Assembly: GCF_001298265.1 (NCBI RefSeq)
Contig: NZ_LGSZ01000019.1
Location: forward strand, 1 to 64,000
Direction of reading: 5' to 3'
Length of the DNA stretch: 64,000 nucleotides
Source of the DNA: Allobosea vaviloviae
Lineage (GTDB): Bacteria > Pseudomonadota > Alphaproteobacteria > Rhizobiales > Beijerinckiaceae
The position numbers and the translations under genes are program-made. Positions 54,436-64,000 of the stretch are shown here, one piece after another (within the stretch, counting starts at the first letter, position 1; each line of letters begins with the position of its first letter). A model generated the notes under the pieces. The model did no database searches, was not told the origin of the DNA, and saw nothing but the letters and a program-made list of their open reading frames with translations.

Positions 54436-55881
54436 TCAGTTCGCGCGCCGCCGGGCGCCGTTGGTGCGTGGTTGCTGTGTTCTTTGCTGCAAGAACGCGA
54501 CGCCGCCAAGCCCTTCCTTGGCCGCTCCACCGTCTTTTCGGGGGCTTTGAGCCTCGCTGCGCTGCGGCCGGTCGTTGCGCGGCGCATCATTGCGGGGTGC
54601 ATCGGAACGCTGGCCGCCGCCTGCAGGCTTGGCCTGGGGACGACCCGAGCGTTCGCCCTGCGGCCGGCCCTGGTCGCGACCGCCGCCGCCCTGCTGGCCG
54701 CGTCCGCCGCGACCCTGGTTCTGCGGCGGCTTCTTCGGGGTGCGGCCATCCCAGTACGGCACCTCGCCCATGGGCGTGATGGCGACGCGGGTCAGCTTCT
54801 CGATCGCGGCGAGATCGCCGCGCTCTTCGGGCGTGCAGAAGGCAATCGCGATGCCAGACGCGCCGGCGCGCGCGGTGCGGCCGATGCGGTGGACATAGGT
54901 CTCGGCGACGTTGGGCAGGTCGAACTGGACGACATGGCTGATGCCGTCGACATCGATGCCGCGGGCGGCGATGTCGGTGGCGACGAGGATGCGCAGTTCG
55001 CCGTCACGGAAGGCGCCGAGCGCCCGCTCGCGCTGGCCCTGGCTCTTGTTGCCATGGATCGCGGCGGACTTGATGCCGGAGATCTCGAGCTGGCGGACGA
55101 CCTTGTCGGCGCCGTGCTTGGTGCGGGTGAAGACGATGGCGCGCTCCATCTCGGGCGTGCTCAGGGTCTTGGCGAGCAGCGCCGGCTTCTCACCGGGCTG
55201 GGTAAAAACCACGCGCTGGTCGATCTTCTCGGCGGTGGTCGCGACGGGCGCGACCGAGACCTCGACGGGATCGGTGAGATAGGCCGAGGCGATCTCGCGG
55301 ATCGGCTTGGGCATCGTCGCCGAGAACAGCAGCGTCTGGCGCTTCTTGGGGATCAGCGTCGCAATCCGGCGCAGGGCATGGACGAAGCCGAGATCGAGCA
55401 TCTGGTCGGCCTCGTCGAGGACGAGATATTCGATCTCGCGCAGCGAGACGGCGCGCTGGTCGACGAGATCGAGCAGGCGGCCGGGGGTGGCGACGAGGAT
55501 GTCGACATGCTGGCCAAGCGCGCGGATCTGCTTGCCGACGGGCACGCCGCCGAAGACGACGGTCGACTTGATGGTGGTGAACTGGGCGTAGGCGCGGATC
55601 GAGGTCTCGATCTGGGCGGCGAGCTCACGGGTCGGCGACAGGATCAGCGCGCGAACCGAGCGCGTTTCCATGCGGCGCGGCTGCGACAGCAGGCGCTGGA
55701 TCAGCGGCAGCGCGAAGGCGGCGGTCTTGCCGGTGCCGGTCTGGGCGGCGCCGAGAAGGTCGCGGCCCTGGAGGATGGACGGAATCGCCTGGGCCTGGAT
55801 CGGCGTGGGCGTGGTGTAACCTTCGGAGGCGAGCGCCTTGAGAAGCTGCTCGGCCAGGCCGAGGTCGGTGAATTGAGTCAA
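54436..55881 (-). CDS. RhlE-type DEAD-box RNA helicase
   Basis: 481 residues if the TTG giving MTQFTDLGLAEQLLKAL is used; GGAAAG lies upstream at suitable spacing. A GTG at 55917 is the alternative but lacks a ribosome binding site. Motifs AQTGTGKT, PTRELAAQ, DEAD, SAT and HRIGRTARAG are intact. The C-terminal tail is Gly/Arg-rich and disordered (RGGRGQQGGGGRDQGRPQG). Together with csp upstream and infA downstream it forms a minus-strand set of RNA- and translation-related genes. Confidence 0.94.
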   Translation of the reverse strand: MTQFTDLGLAEQLLKALASEGYTTPTPIQAQAIPSILQGRDLLGAAQTGTGKTAAFALPLIQRLLSQPRRMETRSVRALILSPTRELAAQIETSIRAYAQFTTIKSTVVFGGVPVGKQIRALGQHVDILVATPGRLLDLVDQRAVSLREIEYLVLDEADQMLDLGFVHALRRIATLIPKKRQTLLFSATMPKPIREIASAYLTDPVEVSVAPVATTAEKIDQRVVFTQPGEKPALLAKTLSTPEMERAIVFTRTKHGADKVVRQLEISGIKSAAIHGNKSQGQRERALGAFRDGELRILVATDIAARGIDVDGISHVVQFDLPNVAETYVHRIGRTARAGASGIAIAFCTPEERGDLAAIEKLTRVAITPMGEVPYWDGRTPKKPPQNQGRGGRGQQGGGGRDQGRPQGERSGRPQAKPAGGGQRSDAPRNDAPRNDRPQRSEAQSPRKDGGAAKEGLGGVAFLQQRTQQPRTNGARRRAN

Positions 55882-56041
55882 AACAGGTCTTTCCGGACGC
55901 CGTGACGCAAGGGGCACATGTGGGTATCGGCTGTGCCGCCGGATTGCGTCCGGCCTTGAATATTGAATCTGTCCTTCCGGCGAACCGCTAAGCCACAGCG
56001 CCGGCAGGTGTCTTCGATGGTGGTATCGGTCTTGAAAGCCG

Positions 56042-56070
56042 GGCGGGCGCGAGAGGCGCCTGCCCGGTCG
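56042..56070 (-). terminator. Candidate terminator of csp
   Basis: CCGGGC-AGGCGCC and GGCGC-CCGCCCGG stem on the minus strand, followed by CTTTC, 16-44 bases after the csp stop codon. Confidence 0.45.
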
Positions 56071-56085
56071 ATGGTCGTTTCAGTC

Positions 56086-56295
56086 TCAGGCGACGGAGAG
56101 GTTGCCGGCCGAGGACTTGCCGGTCTTGCGATCGGCGATCAGCTCGTAGGAAACGACCTGGCCTTCGACCAGCTCGCGCAGGCCGGCCCGCTCGACAGCG
56201 GAGATGTGGACGAAGATGTCCTGTCCGCCGTTCTCAGGGGTGATGAAGCCGTAGCCCTTGGTGGTGTTGAACCACTTGACGGTGCCCTTATCCAT
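56086..56295 (-). CDS. Cold-shock protein
   Basis: 69 residues. Cold-shock fold with RNP1 KGYGFITP and RNP2 [10 protein letters not shown], starting [12 protein letters not shown]. Binds single-stranded RNA or DNA. Stands upstream of a DEAD-box helicase on the same strand. A CspA-like name is not assigned because several paralogues are usual. Confidence 0.96.
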   Translation of the reverse strand: MDKGTVKWFNTTKGYGFITPENGGQDIFVHISAVERAGLRELVEGQVVSYELIADRKTGKSSAGNLSVA

Positions 56296-56609
56296 GGAAG
56301 GTAGTCCTCACGTTTCAGATCCGCGTATGTGATGAAGACACGGCGCGGCGCGCGGACGCCTGCCATGGTCTTGTAGTCGATGTGTGGTGGATCTGAATCG
56401 TGCCCGCCGACCGGAGTGAACCGCGCGGAGGATGGTCAGAACCCGGCCGCATCTCGTCTTACATGGGTGGAGCTAGCACAAAACGCAATGCGGGTCCAGC
56501 GGCGGGTCCGGAATGCAAGCGGCCCGGTTTGATATCTCGCGCGGTTGGCGCCTGTCGCCAGTGCGGCGCCGGTCCTATATACTTAACACAAAGCAGGAGC
56601 CAGGCCGAC
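56296..56609. other. Intergenic region at the left edge of the MazF/P63C island
   Basis: 314 bases between csp (minus) and the small gene at 56610 (plus). It must hold the csp promoter and leader and probably a promoter for the small gene. No further gene seen. Confidence 0.4.
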
Positions 56610-56831
56610 ATGGTAGACGATTGGGTTGAACTGACCCCTGCTGGCGAGAGCATTCAAGAGGACTACGCCAAAGGAAAAATTCAGGTCAATTTGGCTAATG
56701 CGACCAGCATCTGGCCTATGGCAAACGGTTTTTCCGAGATTTGGTTCTTCGCCGCTGGCGACGATGCGCGAAGGTTTTACGTTCGCGAGACGCCGACAGA
56801 AATCTTAGCCCTGCGCAAACGCCATGCCTAA
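56610..56831 (+). CDS. Small hypothetical protein (island)
   Basis: 73 residues from ATG with GGAG upstream. The pattern WVELTPAGESIQEDYAKGK, IQVNLANATSIWPMANGFSE and IWFFAAGDDARRFYVRETPT recalls FlbD-like or small 'VNPAHV' beta proteins, but only loosely. Its stop overlaps the ATG of the broken gene at 56825 (ATGCCTAA), so the two were once coupled. Lower GC than flanks. Confidence 0.6.
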   Translation: MVDDWVELTPAGESIQEDYAKGKIQVNLANATSIWPMANGFSEIWFFAAGDDARRFYVRETPTEILALRKRHA

Positions 56832-57036
56832 AGCCCCCCAAAAGGCGAGAAGCGCCCCGCCGACGTGATCGGCAACGCCGTCCATATCATGCGAATTGCG
56901 ACGGGCAAGGCCGCGCGGCGCTCGGCCCAACGGCGGGCGCAAGCGAGCCGAGAGCAAGAGCCCTGAACGCCGCGCCGAGATTGCTAAGACGGCAGCGGCG
57001 AAGCGTTGGGGGCCTATAACACAAAGCCCCGCGTGA
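56825..57036 (+). pseudogene. Frameshifted small gene with GGRxRA/SPERR module
   Basis: Three reading frames together recreate a recognisable small protein: MPKAP, then EKRPADVIGNAVHIMRIATG in a second frame, then NGGRKRAESKSPERRAEIAK TAAAKRW in a third, ending at TGA 57034-57036. The breaks fall near a C run at 56835-56840 and near 56930. The C-terminal module matches residues 9-35 of the P63C protein at 57667. Either a decayed gene or sequencing errors at homopolymers. Confidence 0.55.
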
Positions 57037-57046
57037 GCGGGGCTTT
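57023..57046 (+). terminator. Terminator-like hairpin after the broken gene
   Basis: AAAGCCCCGC and GCGGGGCTTT, perfect 10-bp arms around GTGA; the broken gene's TGA stop is in the loop. The U-run is short. Confidence 0.6.
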
Positions 57047-57160
57047 GGGACGTGACAATATCTAGGCTTCCTCGAAGCTTGTCATCGCTCATTGAGGGGC
57101 CTGCCCAGCAAGCTAGGTCTTAGCGCCCGACAACCGGGCTACCAAGCCTATATAGCCGAT

Positions 57161-57565
57161 TCAGTCCTGCTTTTCAATGCGGTCGAGGCCGAGCCCGCAA
57201 AGGACCGAGCGCCGAACGCCGGCCAAATCCTCAGCGCTCAATGCAGGGTATTCATATTTCCGCCTACCGACCTTAATTGCTGACAGTCTGTATAGACCAA
57301 TATTCATCAGCATATCCGCCTTAGCCCAACATGGAAGATCATCATCTTCCATGGGGTGATAATTTTTGGACAGGCGGAAACAGAAAGGCAGATCATGTCT
57401 CGGCGGCGTTAAGCTAATCGGAACGATCGCGACAATGTCGGAACGATAGGGTAGCTTTGGTGATACCACGATGACTGGTCGCGGCTTGACCATCTCAGGA
57501 ATGCGGAAGCCGGAAAAATCGCATATCAAAATCTGCCCCGCACGCGGGTGAAACTGCAGAGCCAT
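57161..57565 (-). CDS. PemK/MazF-family toxin
   Basis: 134 residues from ATG (MALQFHPRAGQIL). Features of MazF-type endoribonucleases: GQILICDFSGFRIPEMVKPR PVIVVSP region, SDIVAIVPISLTPPRHDLP, PCWAKADMLMNIGLYRLSAI. It would cut RNA. No antitoxin gene of the usual MazE type is adjacent on this strand. Divergent from the P63C gene, with a strong inverted repeat between. Confidence 0.85.
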   Translation of the reverse strand: MALQFHPRAGQILICDFSGFRIPEMVKPRPVIVVSPKLPYRSDIVAIVPISLTPPRHDLPFCFRLSKNYHPMEDDDLPCWAKADMLMNIGLYRLSAIKVGRRKYEYPALSAEDLAGVRRSVLCGLGLDRIEKQD

Positions 57566-57599
57566 CGCGCCCTCGTATAGCAAGCTTGCCAGGCCGGAC

Positions 57600-57639
57600 A
57601 GTTAGCATGCTTGCGGTAACATATGCAAGCATGCTAACT
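57600..57639. promoter_or_regulatory. Perfect 15-bp inverted-repeat operator between mazF-like and P63C genes
   Basis: AGTTAGCATGCTTGC and GCAAGCATGCTAACT around a 10-base centre (GGTAACATAT). It lies between the divergent starts (57565 and 57667), the standard place for a shared autoregulated operator. A CTATAC box for the toxin gene is adjacent. Confidence 0.75.
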
Positions 57640-57666
57640 CCATCTCCGCAAGCAAGGAGCGCTCTA

Positions 57667-58704
57667 ATGTCCGATGACAGCCCTAAAAGCAAAGGTGGCC
57701 GCGCGCGCGCTATCGCGTTATCCCCAGAACGGCGTCGCGAGATCGCGCGCAACAGCGCCGCTTCAAGGTGGGCAGCGGCGGCCGCAATTCCAAAAGCTGA
57801 GTTTGGTTCAGATCAATCGCCACTTAAAATCGGCGACATCGAGTTGGATTGTTTTGTCCTGAACAATTCGCTGCGCGTCATATCGCAACGGGGCATGTTC
57901 CGAGGCCTCGGCGTCACGCGAGGCGGCCCCCGAGAAGACATGAAGCCCGACGAGGGCGGCGCCGAACTACCGCGTTTTGCTACTCAAAATTGGATTTTTA
58001 AGCATCTTTCCAGCGACTTAACGATGGCGCTGAGAAATCCAATTTTGTTCAGCGCCCCCGGCGCTCCGCGCGGCTTAGGCTACCCGGCAACAATCTTGCC
58101 TGAAATTTGCGATGCGATCCTTGCCGCTCGGGCCGCCGGCGACACAACGGAAAGGCAAGATGGAATTGTTGCGCGTGCCGAAGAGCTTATTCGTGCGTTC
58201 GCTCGGGTTGGCATTATCGCCCTCGTTGATGAGGCTACGGGCTATCAAGAGTATCGCGCGCGCGACGAGCTACAAAAAATCCTTGCTGCCTATGTATCGC
58301 CAGAGCTTTTGCCTTGGACGCAGCGCTTCCCGCAAAATTTTTACGCGGAGCTGCATCGCGTTCGGGGCTGGAATTATGCGCCGGGCTCGAACAAGAGAAA
58401 CCATTACATAGGAAAATTAACAAACGAACTCATTTATAAACAATTGCCGGATGGAGTTTTGGATGAACTTCGGGCAAAAAATCCAGTAGATTTCGAAAAA
58501 AAGCGACGTAAAAACCTTCATTATAGATACCTAACCGAAGAAGTGGGCGATCCACACCTACAGAAACAAATTATCGCTGTGACAACTCTGCTTTCGGTAT
58601 CCGACGATTGGACCGAATTCACTCGTTTGTTCTGCAAGAAATTCAAACCGCAAGCAGGCGACTTATTTGCCCTTCCACCGCCGCCAAGCGAAGATGATGC
58701 TTGA
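57667..58704 (+). CDS. P63C-domain protein
   Basis: 345 residues from ATG after AAGGAGC. An N-terminal basic module (SKGGRARAIALSPERRREIA, then RNSAASRW) is followed by a P63C domain over the middle: LPRFATQNWIFKHLSSDLTM, RGLGYPATILPEICDAILAA, YQEYRARDELQKILAAYVSP and WTQRFPQNFYAELHRVRGW. P63C domains occur in phage and mobile-region proteins; no biochemical role is established to my knowledge. AT-rich codons toward the 3' end differ from the neighbours, indicating transfer. Confidence 0.88.
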   Translation: MSDDSPKSKGGRARAIALSPERRREIARNSAASRWAAAAAIPKAEFGSDQSPLKIGDIELDCFVLNNSLRVISQRGMFRGLGVTRGGPREDMKPDEGGAELPRFATQNWIFKHLSSDLTMALRNPILFSAPGAPRGLGYPATILPEICDAILAARAAGDTTERQDGIVARAEELIRAFARVGIIALVDEATGYQEYRARDELQKILAAYVSPELLPWTQRFPQNFYAELHRVRGWNYAPGSNKRNHYIGKLTNELIYKQLPDGVLDELRAKNPVDFEKKRRKNLHYRYLTEEVGDPHLQKQIIAVTTLLSVSDDWTEFTRLFCKKFKPQAGDLFALPPPPSEDDA

Positions 58705-58762
58705 CGCCAGCGCGGCGGGCTCGCTGGAGCCCGCCGCGCTGTCTTGTCTGCCGATTTGAGTC

Positions 58763-59395
58763 TCAAGGCGGGCAGACCGCGCCGGTCTCAGCCCAGGCCT
58801 TGAACAGCGCGCCGAACTGGTCCTGCGTGCCGGGCGCCGGCTGGCGGCCCGGCCCCGGGCGCCAGGCCCAGCCGACCAGCGTGTCCTCGGCGACATGCTT
58901 GATCAGCGCCGCGAGATCGCGGCTGCCATTGCGGTTGGGGTCCTTCATCTGCTCGCAGATCTGGCCCAGCGTCTTGCCTTCCCACGCCATCGAGGCCGGG
59001 GCCAGCGCCCAGTGGCCGTCGCCCGGCACGCGCGCCGGATCGAAGTTCTCCTTGCCGTGGCAGGTCGAGCAGGCCATGCCCGGCGCGCCATGGCCGTCCT
59101 TGCCGCGCACGACGAGCGGCTGGTGGGGACGCTGGAGATCGGTCTGGCGCGGCCGCTCGGTCGCCGGGTGGCAGTTCACGCAGCGCGGATGCTGCAGAAC
59201 CTTGCCCATCTCGGTGAAGATCGCGGCAGAACGCGCCTCGCGCTGTCCGATCGACTGGAAGCTCTCGACCGGCCGCAGCGTGCCGGCGGGCGGCGTCGGC
59301 GTCTGGGCGAGCGTGAGGGCGGAACCACCGACCGCCAAGCCGAGACCGGCCATGGCGGCGAGAAGGCTCTGGCCAAGAAGGGTTCGACCTTGCAT
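58763..59395 (-). CDS. Diheme cytochrome c-like subunit of molybdenum hydroxylase
   Basis: 210 residues from ATG 59395. Signal peptide ([20 protein letters not shown]), then two heme sites CVNCH and CSTCH. Its start overlaps the end of the large subunit gene, so it is translated with it. It is likely the electron acceptor for the aldehyde-oxidase-like enzyme upstream. Proteins like it are annotated as isoquinoline 1-oxidoreductase-associated. Confidence 0.9.
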   Translation of the reverse strand: MQGRTLLGQSLLAAMAGLGLAVGGSALTLAQTPTPPAGTLRPVESFQSIGQREARSAAIFTEMGKVLQHPRCVNCHPATERPRQTDLQRPHQPLVVRGKDGHGAPGMACSTCHGKENFDPARVPGDGHWALAPASMAWEGKTLGQICEQMKDPNRNGSRDLAALIKHVAEDTLVGWAWRPGPGRQPAPGTQDQFGALFKAWAETGAVCPP

Positions 59396-61548
59396 CACGC
59401 GACCCCCCCGACCATCGGCAGGCGACGCGGCCGCCCCTGGCCGAGCCGCGCCAGCGCATTGGCAACGGCAGGACCGATCGGCGGCACGCCGGGCTCGCCG
59501 ACGCCGGTCGGCTTCTCGGTCGAGGCGATGATCTTCACCTCAACCTCCGGCATCTCGTGGATACGCAGCGAGCGGTAGCTGTCGAAATTGGTCTGGACCG
59601 GCTTGCCCTTGTCGAGCGTGAGTTCGCCATAGAGGGCATGGCCGAGACCGAAGCCAATGCCGCCCTCCATCTGGGCGCGGATCACGTCGGGGTTGACGGC
59701 GATGCCGCAGTCGATCGCGCACCAGACCTTGTGGACCTTCGGCTCGCCGCCCTCGCCCACAGAGACCTCGGCGATCTGCGCGACGAAAGAGCCGAAGCTC
59801 TCCGCCACCGCGACGCCCCGCGCGCGGCCATTGCCGGCATCCGGGCCGGTCCATTTCGCCAGTTCGGCGACGGCCTTCAACACGCCCGCCAGGCGCGGCT
59901 CCTTGCCCATCAAGGCGAGGCGGCCGGCGACCGGATCCTGCCCCGCGGCCTGGAGCAGTTCGTCCACGAAGCACTCGACCGCATAGGCGGTGTGGGTGTG
60001 ACCGACCGAACGCCACCACAGCGTCGGCACGCCGACCTTGGCGGTGTGAACCTCGCAGCGGAAATCCGAGACCTCATAAGGCAGCTCGTTGGCGCCCTCG
60101 ACCATGGTCGCATCGACGCCGTCCTTCACCGTCATCGCCTCGAAGGGCGTGCCGAGGAAGAAGGACTGGCCGACGATGCTGTTGGTCCAGGCGGTGATCC
60201 TGCCGTCCTTCACCGCGCCGCGCATGCGGTGGACGAAGAGCGGGCGGTAATAGCCGCCAGTCAGATCGTCCTCGCGGGTCCAGACCAGCTTGACCGGCCG
60301 GTTGGGGCCGATCGCCTTGGCGCACATGGCCAATTCCGCCGCCAGATGCTGGCTGACCTGCGCGCGGCGGCCGAAGGAGCCGCCGGCAAGCATGGTCTCG
60401 AGCTGCACCTTCTCAGGCGGCAATTCGAGGATCGTGGCGATGGTCTGGTGCTCGGTGGTCTGGAACTGGCTGCCGAAGCGGGCGAGCGCGCCCTGCGCGT
60501 TCCATTCGAGATAGCCGTCGAGCGGCTCCATCGGCGCATGCGCCAGATAGGGGAAGACGTATTCCGCCTCGATCACCCGCTCGGCCTTTGCAAGCGCAGC
60601 CTCCGCATCGCCGTGACTTCCCGCGACCTTGCCCGGCGTACGGGCGAGCGCGCGATACTCGACGACGAGCTCCGTGCTGCCGCGCTTTTCGGCCTCGCTC
60701 TCGTCCCAGACGACCTTGAGAGCCTCGCGGCCCTTGATCGCCGGCCACATGCCCTGCGCATAGACGGCGACACCCGAGCCGATCTGCTTGACGTCGACGA
60801 CGCCCTTGACCTTGAGCGTCTCGGTCGCGTCGAAGTTCGCGACCTTGCCGCCGAAGCGCGGCGGACGGGCGACGACAGCCGTCAGCATGTTCGGCGCGCT
60901 GATGTCGATGGTGAACTTCGTCTTGCCGCGGGCCTTGTCGGCACCGTCGAGCCGCTTCACCACGCCCTCCTTGCCGATCAGCCGGAACTGGGACGGCTGC
61001 TTCAGCGGCGCATTGTCCGGCACCGGCAGTCTTGCGGCGGCCTCGGTGAAGTCGCCGAAACGACCCTGCTTGCCCGAGGCATGCGTCAGCACGCCCTTCT
61101 CGATCGTGATCTCACCGGGGGAAACCTTCCAGGCCTGCGCCGCGGCCTGCATCAGCATGGCCCGGGCGGTCGCGGCTGCCTTGCGGATCTGATCGAAGGA
61201 ATTGGCCATGGCGGTGGAGCCGCCCGTGCCCTGCACGCCGAAGGCGAGATTGGCGTAGAGCTTGACGTCGGCCGGCGCATGCTCGGCGCGCATCTGGCCC
61301 CAATCGGCGTCCATCTCCTCTGCGACGAGCGTCGCGAGCCCCGTGAAGGGCCCCTGCCCGAACTCGATATGCTTGACCAGCACGGTGACGCTGTGGTCGG
61401 GCGCGACGCGGATGAAGGCGTTCGGCGCGAAGGCCGCGGCGCCGGCCGACTGGGCGCGGGCGGCCTTGGGCAGATGCAGCGCGATGACGAGGCCGCCGGC
61501 CCCGGCGAGAAGCGAGCGGCGCGAGAGGGTGAGATCGTGGGCGGTCAT
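59395..61548 (-). CDS. Isoquinoline 1-oxidoreductase-like molybdopterin subunit
   Basis: 717 residues from ATG ([18 protein letters not shown]). Twin-arginine signal [10 protein letters not shown] indicates export after cofactor insertion. Aldehyde-oxidase/xanthine-dehydrogenase-type motifs: [46 protein letters not shown] and [19 protein letters not shown], the last with the active-site Glu. Related to IorB. Probable substrates are N-heterocycles or aldehydes. Confidence 0.93.
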   Translation of the reverse strand: MTAHDLTLSRRSLLAGAGGLVIALHLPKAARAQSAGAAAFAPNAFIRVAPDHSVTVLVKHIEFGQGPFTGLATLVAEEMDADWGQMRAEHAPADVKLYANLAFGVQGTGGSTAMANSFDQIRKAAATARAMLMQAAAQAWKVSPGEITIEKGVLTHASGKQGRFGDFTEAAARLPVPDNAPLKQPSQFRLIGKEGVVKRLDGADKARGKTKFTIDISAPNMLTAVVARPPRFGGKVANFDATETLKVKGVVDVKQIGSGVAVYAQGMWPAIKGREALKVVWDESEAEKRGSTELVVEYRALARTPGKVAGSHGDAEAALAKAERVIEAEYVFPYLAHAPMEPLDGYLEWNAQGALARFGSQFQTTEHQTIATILELPPEKVQLETMLAGGSFGRRAQVSQHLAAELAMCAKAIGPNRPVKLVWTREDDLTGGYYRPLFVHRMRGAVKDGRITAWTNSIVGQSFFLGTPFEAMTVKDGVDATMVEGANELPYEVSDFRCEVHTAKVGVPTLWWRSVGHTHTAYAVECFVDELLQAAGQDPVAGRLALMGKEPRLAGVLKAVAELAKWTGPDAGNGRARGVAVAESFGSFVAQIAEVSVGEGGEPKVHKVWCAIDCGIAVNPDVIRAQMEGGIGFGLGHALYGELTLDKGKPVQTNFDSYRSLRIHEMPEVEVKIIASTEKPTGVGEPGVPPIGPAVANALARLGQGRPRRLPMVGGVA

Positions 61549-61550
61549 GC

Positions 61551-62009
61551 TCAACCCTCCAGCGTGCGGGCTGCGGCATGGATCGCCGTGCGGATGCGGG
61601 CATAGGTGGCGCAGCGACAGATGTTGCCGTTCATGGCGAGATCGATGTCGCGGTCGCTCGGCTTGCGGTTCTCCTTCAGGAGGGCGACCGCGCTCATCAC
61701 CTGGCCGGACTGGCAGTAGCCGCATTGCGGCACGTCGAGGCTGTCCCAGGCGGCCTGGACCGCGGCGGCCTCCTTGCCCTCCAGCGCTTCGATCGTGGTG
61801 ACCTTGCCTTCGACTGCCGAGACCGGCGTGACACAGGAGCGCACGGGCTGTCCGTCGATCCAGACCGTGCAGGCGCCGCATTGGGCGACGCCGCAGCCGA
61901 ATTTGGTGCCGGTCAGGCCGAGATTGTCCCGGATCGCCCAGAGCAGGGGCGTGTCGTCGTCGACATCGACGCTATGGATGCGTCCGTTGACGGTGAGTGT
62001 GTGAGCCAT
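61551..62009 (-). CDS. 2Fe-2S subunit of isoquinoline 1-oxidoreductase-like enzyme
   Basis: 152 residues. Plant-type ferredoxin site [16 protein letters not shown] plus second cluster [11 protein letters not shown] and [11 protein letters not shown]. Matches the small (IorA-like) subunit that passes electrons from the molybdenum site. It lies 2 bases upstream of the large subunit. No Tat signal is present, so it is probably carried out in complex with the large subunit. Confidence 0.94.
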   Translation of the reverse strand: MAHTLTVNGRIHSVDVDDDTPLLWAIRDNLGLTGTKFGCGVAQCGACTVWIDGQPVRSCVTPVSAVEGKVTTIEALEGKEAAAVQAAWDSLDVPQCGYCQSGQVMSAVALLKENRKPSDRDIDLAMNGNICRCATYARIRTAIHAAARTLEG

Positions 62010-62133
62010 GGCTGCCTCGCGGATGGAGATGGGGTGTTGAGAACCGGAACGACGCGCCGGCGCGGGGGTTACCTTGCGAACCCTTTCCGGCCTAGCGTTG
62101 AACAGCGGCGGCCGTCGCGGCCGCCCGAGAATG

Positions 62134-62155
62134 GACTGTTTGGATAAATCCAGTC
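62134..62155. promoter_or_regulatory. Operator-like site between TetR gene and molybdenum hydroxylase genes
   Basis: GACTG...CAGTC outer repeat around TGGAT-AA-ATCCA in the 191-base divergent gap (62010-62200). A plausible TetR-protein site controlling both directions. Confidence 0.4.
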
Positions 62156-62200
62156 TAGTCGGTATGGTGGCTCAGAGTCTGGAATTCGTCAAGACTGAGA

Positions 62201-62815
62201 ATGAGCACGTCACGAGAAAGCTCCCCGGTTCCGCCGGATGAAGCCAGGACCCGCATCGAGCAGATCGCCGATGCAGCTCTTCGGCGGTTTGCGCGCTATG
62301 GCTTCAAGCGAAGCTCGATGGACGACATTGCGCGCGAGGCCAGCCTCGCCAAGGCAACGATCTACCTGCATTTCAAGGGCAAGGACGATGTCTTCCGGGC
62401 GATGATCGAGCGTTTCGCGGCTCAGATCGAAGCCCGATGCGCAGCGGTGATGGCGCAGCCCCTGCCCTTTCCCGACAAGCTCACGGCGCTGATGCTGGCC
62501 TATTTCGCGACCGGCTATGCCGCCTTCGGAGATGGCGAGCACCTGCAGGAACTCAAGGCGCTGATGGCCAGCATCGCGCTGCGCGAATTGCAGGCGCTGG
62601 AGCGGATCTTCACCGTCACCGCCACGGCCCTGCTGGCGCAGTCCGCCTCGTCAGGCGAGATCGCGCTGGGATCGCTCGAGCCGATCGGAATCGTCGAGAC
62701 GCTGGTCCGCGCCGCCATCGGCGCGAAGATGGGGACGCCGCCCTCGCTGGAGACCTATGAGGCCAGGCTGCGTTTGGCGGCGGCGGTCGCGGCGCAGGCG
62801 GTTGCGAAGCGGTAG
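62201..62815 (+). CDS. TetR/AcrR-family regulator
   Basis: 204 residues. TetR helix-turn-helix RIEQIADAALRRFARYGFKR, SSMDDIAREASLAKATIYLH, FKGKDDVFRAMIERF. Divergent from the 2Fe-2S/molybdopterin/cytochrome genes, so probably their repressor. Ligand unknown. Confidence 0.92.
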   Translation: MSTSRESSPVPPDEARTRIEQIADAALRRFARYGFKRSSMDDIAREASLAKATIYLHFKGKDDVFRAMIERFAAQIEARCAAVMAQPLPFPDKLTALMLAYFATGYAAFGDGEHLQELKALMASIALRELQALERIFTVTATALLAQSASSGEIALGSLEPIGIVETLVRAAIGAKMGTPPSLETYEARLRLAAAVAAQAVAKR

Positions 62816-62861
62816 TCCGACGTCTCGCATAGTCCGGTCCTGACGGCGGCCTGACGGCCGC

Positions 62862-64000
<1,139 letters not shown>

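Overview
The window is GC-rich DNA from an alphaproteobacterium, most likely the order Hyphomicrobiales and probably a Bosea-like genus. That placement is inferred from protein content and gene order (hisS-hisZ-hisG, glcDEF, xseB/dxs/tlyA/RlmD-type methyltransferase, the transporter-kinase fusion). No rRNA or tRNA gene was seen, so it is not proven.

Layout. 1-3.2 kb: window edge with odd homopolymers, an SbmA/BacA-like ABC exporter, a small Cys-rich protein and a META-domain lipoprotein-like protein. 3.5-7.9 kb: histidine genes hisG, hisZ and hisS. 8.1-12.8 kb: glycolate oxidase glcF, glcE, glcD, all on the minus strand. 13-19.6 kb: LysR regulator, SMP-30 lactonase, orphan oligopeptide-binding protein, AbrB-type membrane protein, aminotransferase, mscL. 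19.7-25.2 kb: a 1189-residue SSS-transporter/hybrid histidine kinase, thioesterase, tyrosine phosphatase, Lrp regulator. 25.2-34.5 kb: xseB, then pirin, a HigBA-like toxin-antitoxin pair, an MFS protein, amidase and a second orphan binding protein, then dxs and tlyA. 34.5-41.7 kb: YedK-type SRAP protein, FAD oxidoreductase, RlmD-like methyltransferase, cysK, MOSC, corA. 41.7-49 kb: SDR and acyl-CoA dehydrogenase, TsaC/Sua5, LysR, AcuI-like reductase, MFS. 49-56.3 kb: SleB hydrolase, CZB protein, two secreted small proteins, infA, RhlE-type helicase, csp. 56.4-58.7 kb: a lower-GC island with a MazF/PemK toxin, a P63C-domain protein and a broken small gene. 58.7-62.8 kb: isoquinoline-1-oxidoreductase-like molybdenum hydroxylase with cytochrome and TetR regulator. 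62.9 kb to the end: the 3' part of ppdK.

The most unusual signal is a set of intergenic palindromes physically fused to two single-domain GIY-YIG nuclease genes (5.76-6.28 kb and 10.79-11.39 kb). Each nuclease gene has palindrome copies at both ends. In one case the stop codon lies inside the palindrome, and in the other the palindrome edge supplies the ribosome binding site. The second unit sits between glcD and glcE. Solo copies lie elsewhere in the window. This looks like a REP/BIME-type element family with a GIY-YIG enzyme in the role usually played by a transposase; that role is my inference.

The second interesting region is the MazF/P63C island. It has a perfect 15-bp inverted-repeat operator between the divergent genes, and a frameshifted small gene whose C-terminal module is repeated at the N-terminus of the P63C protein.
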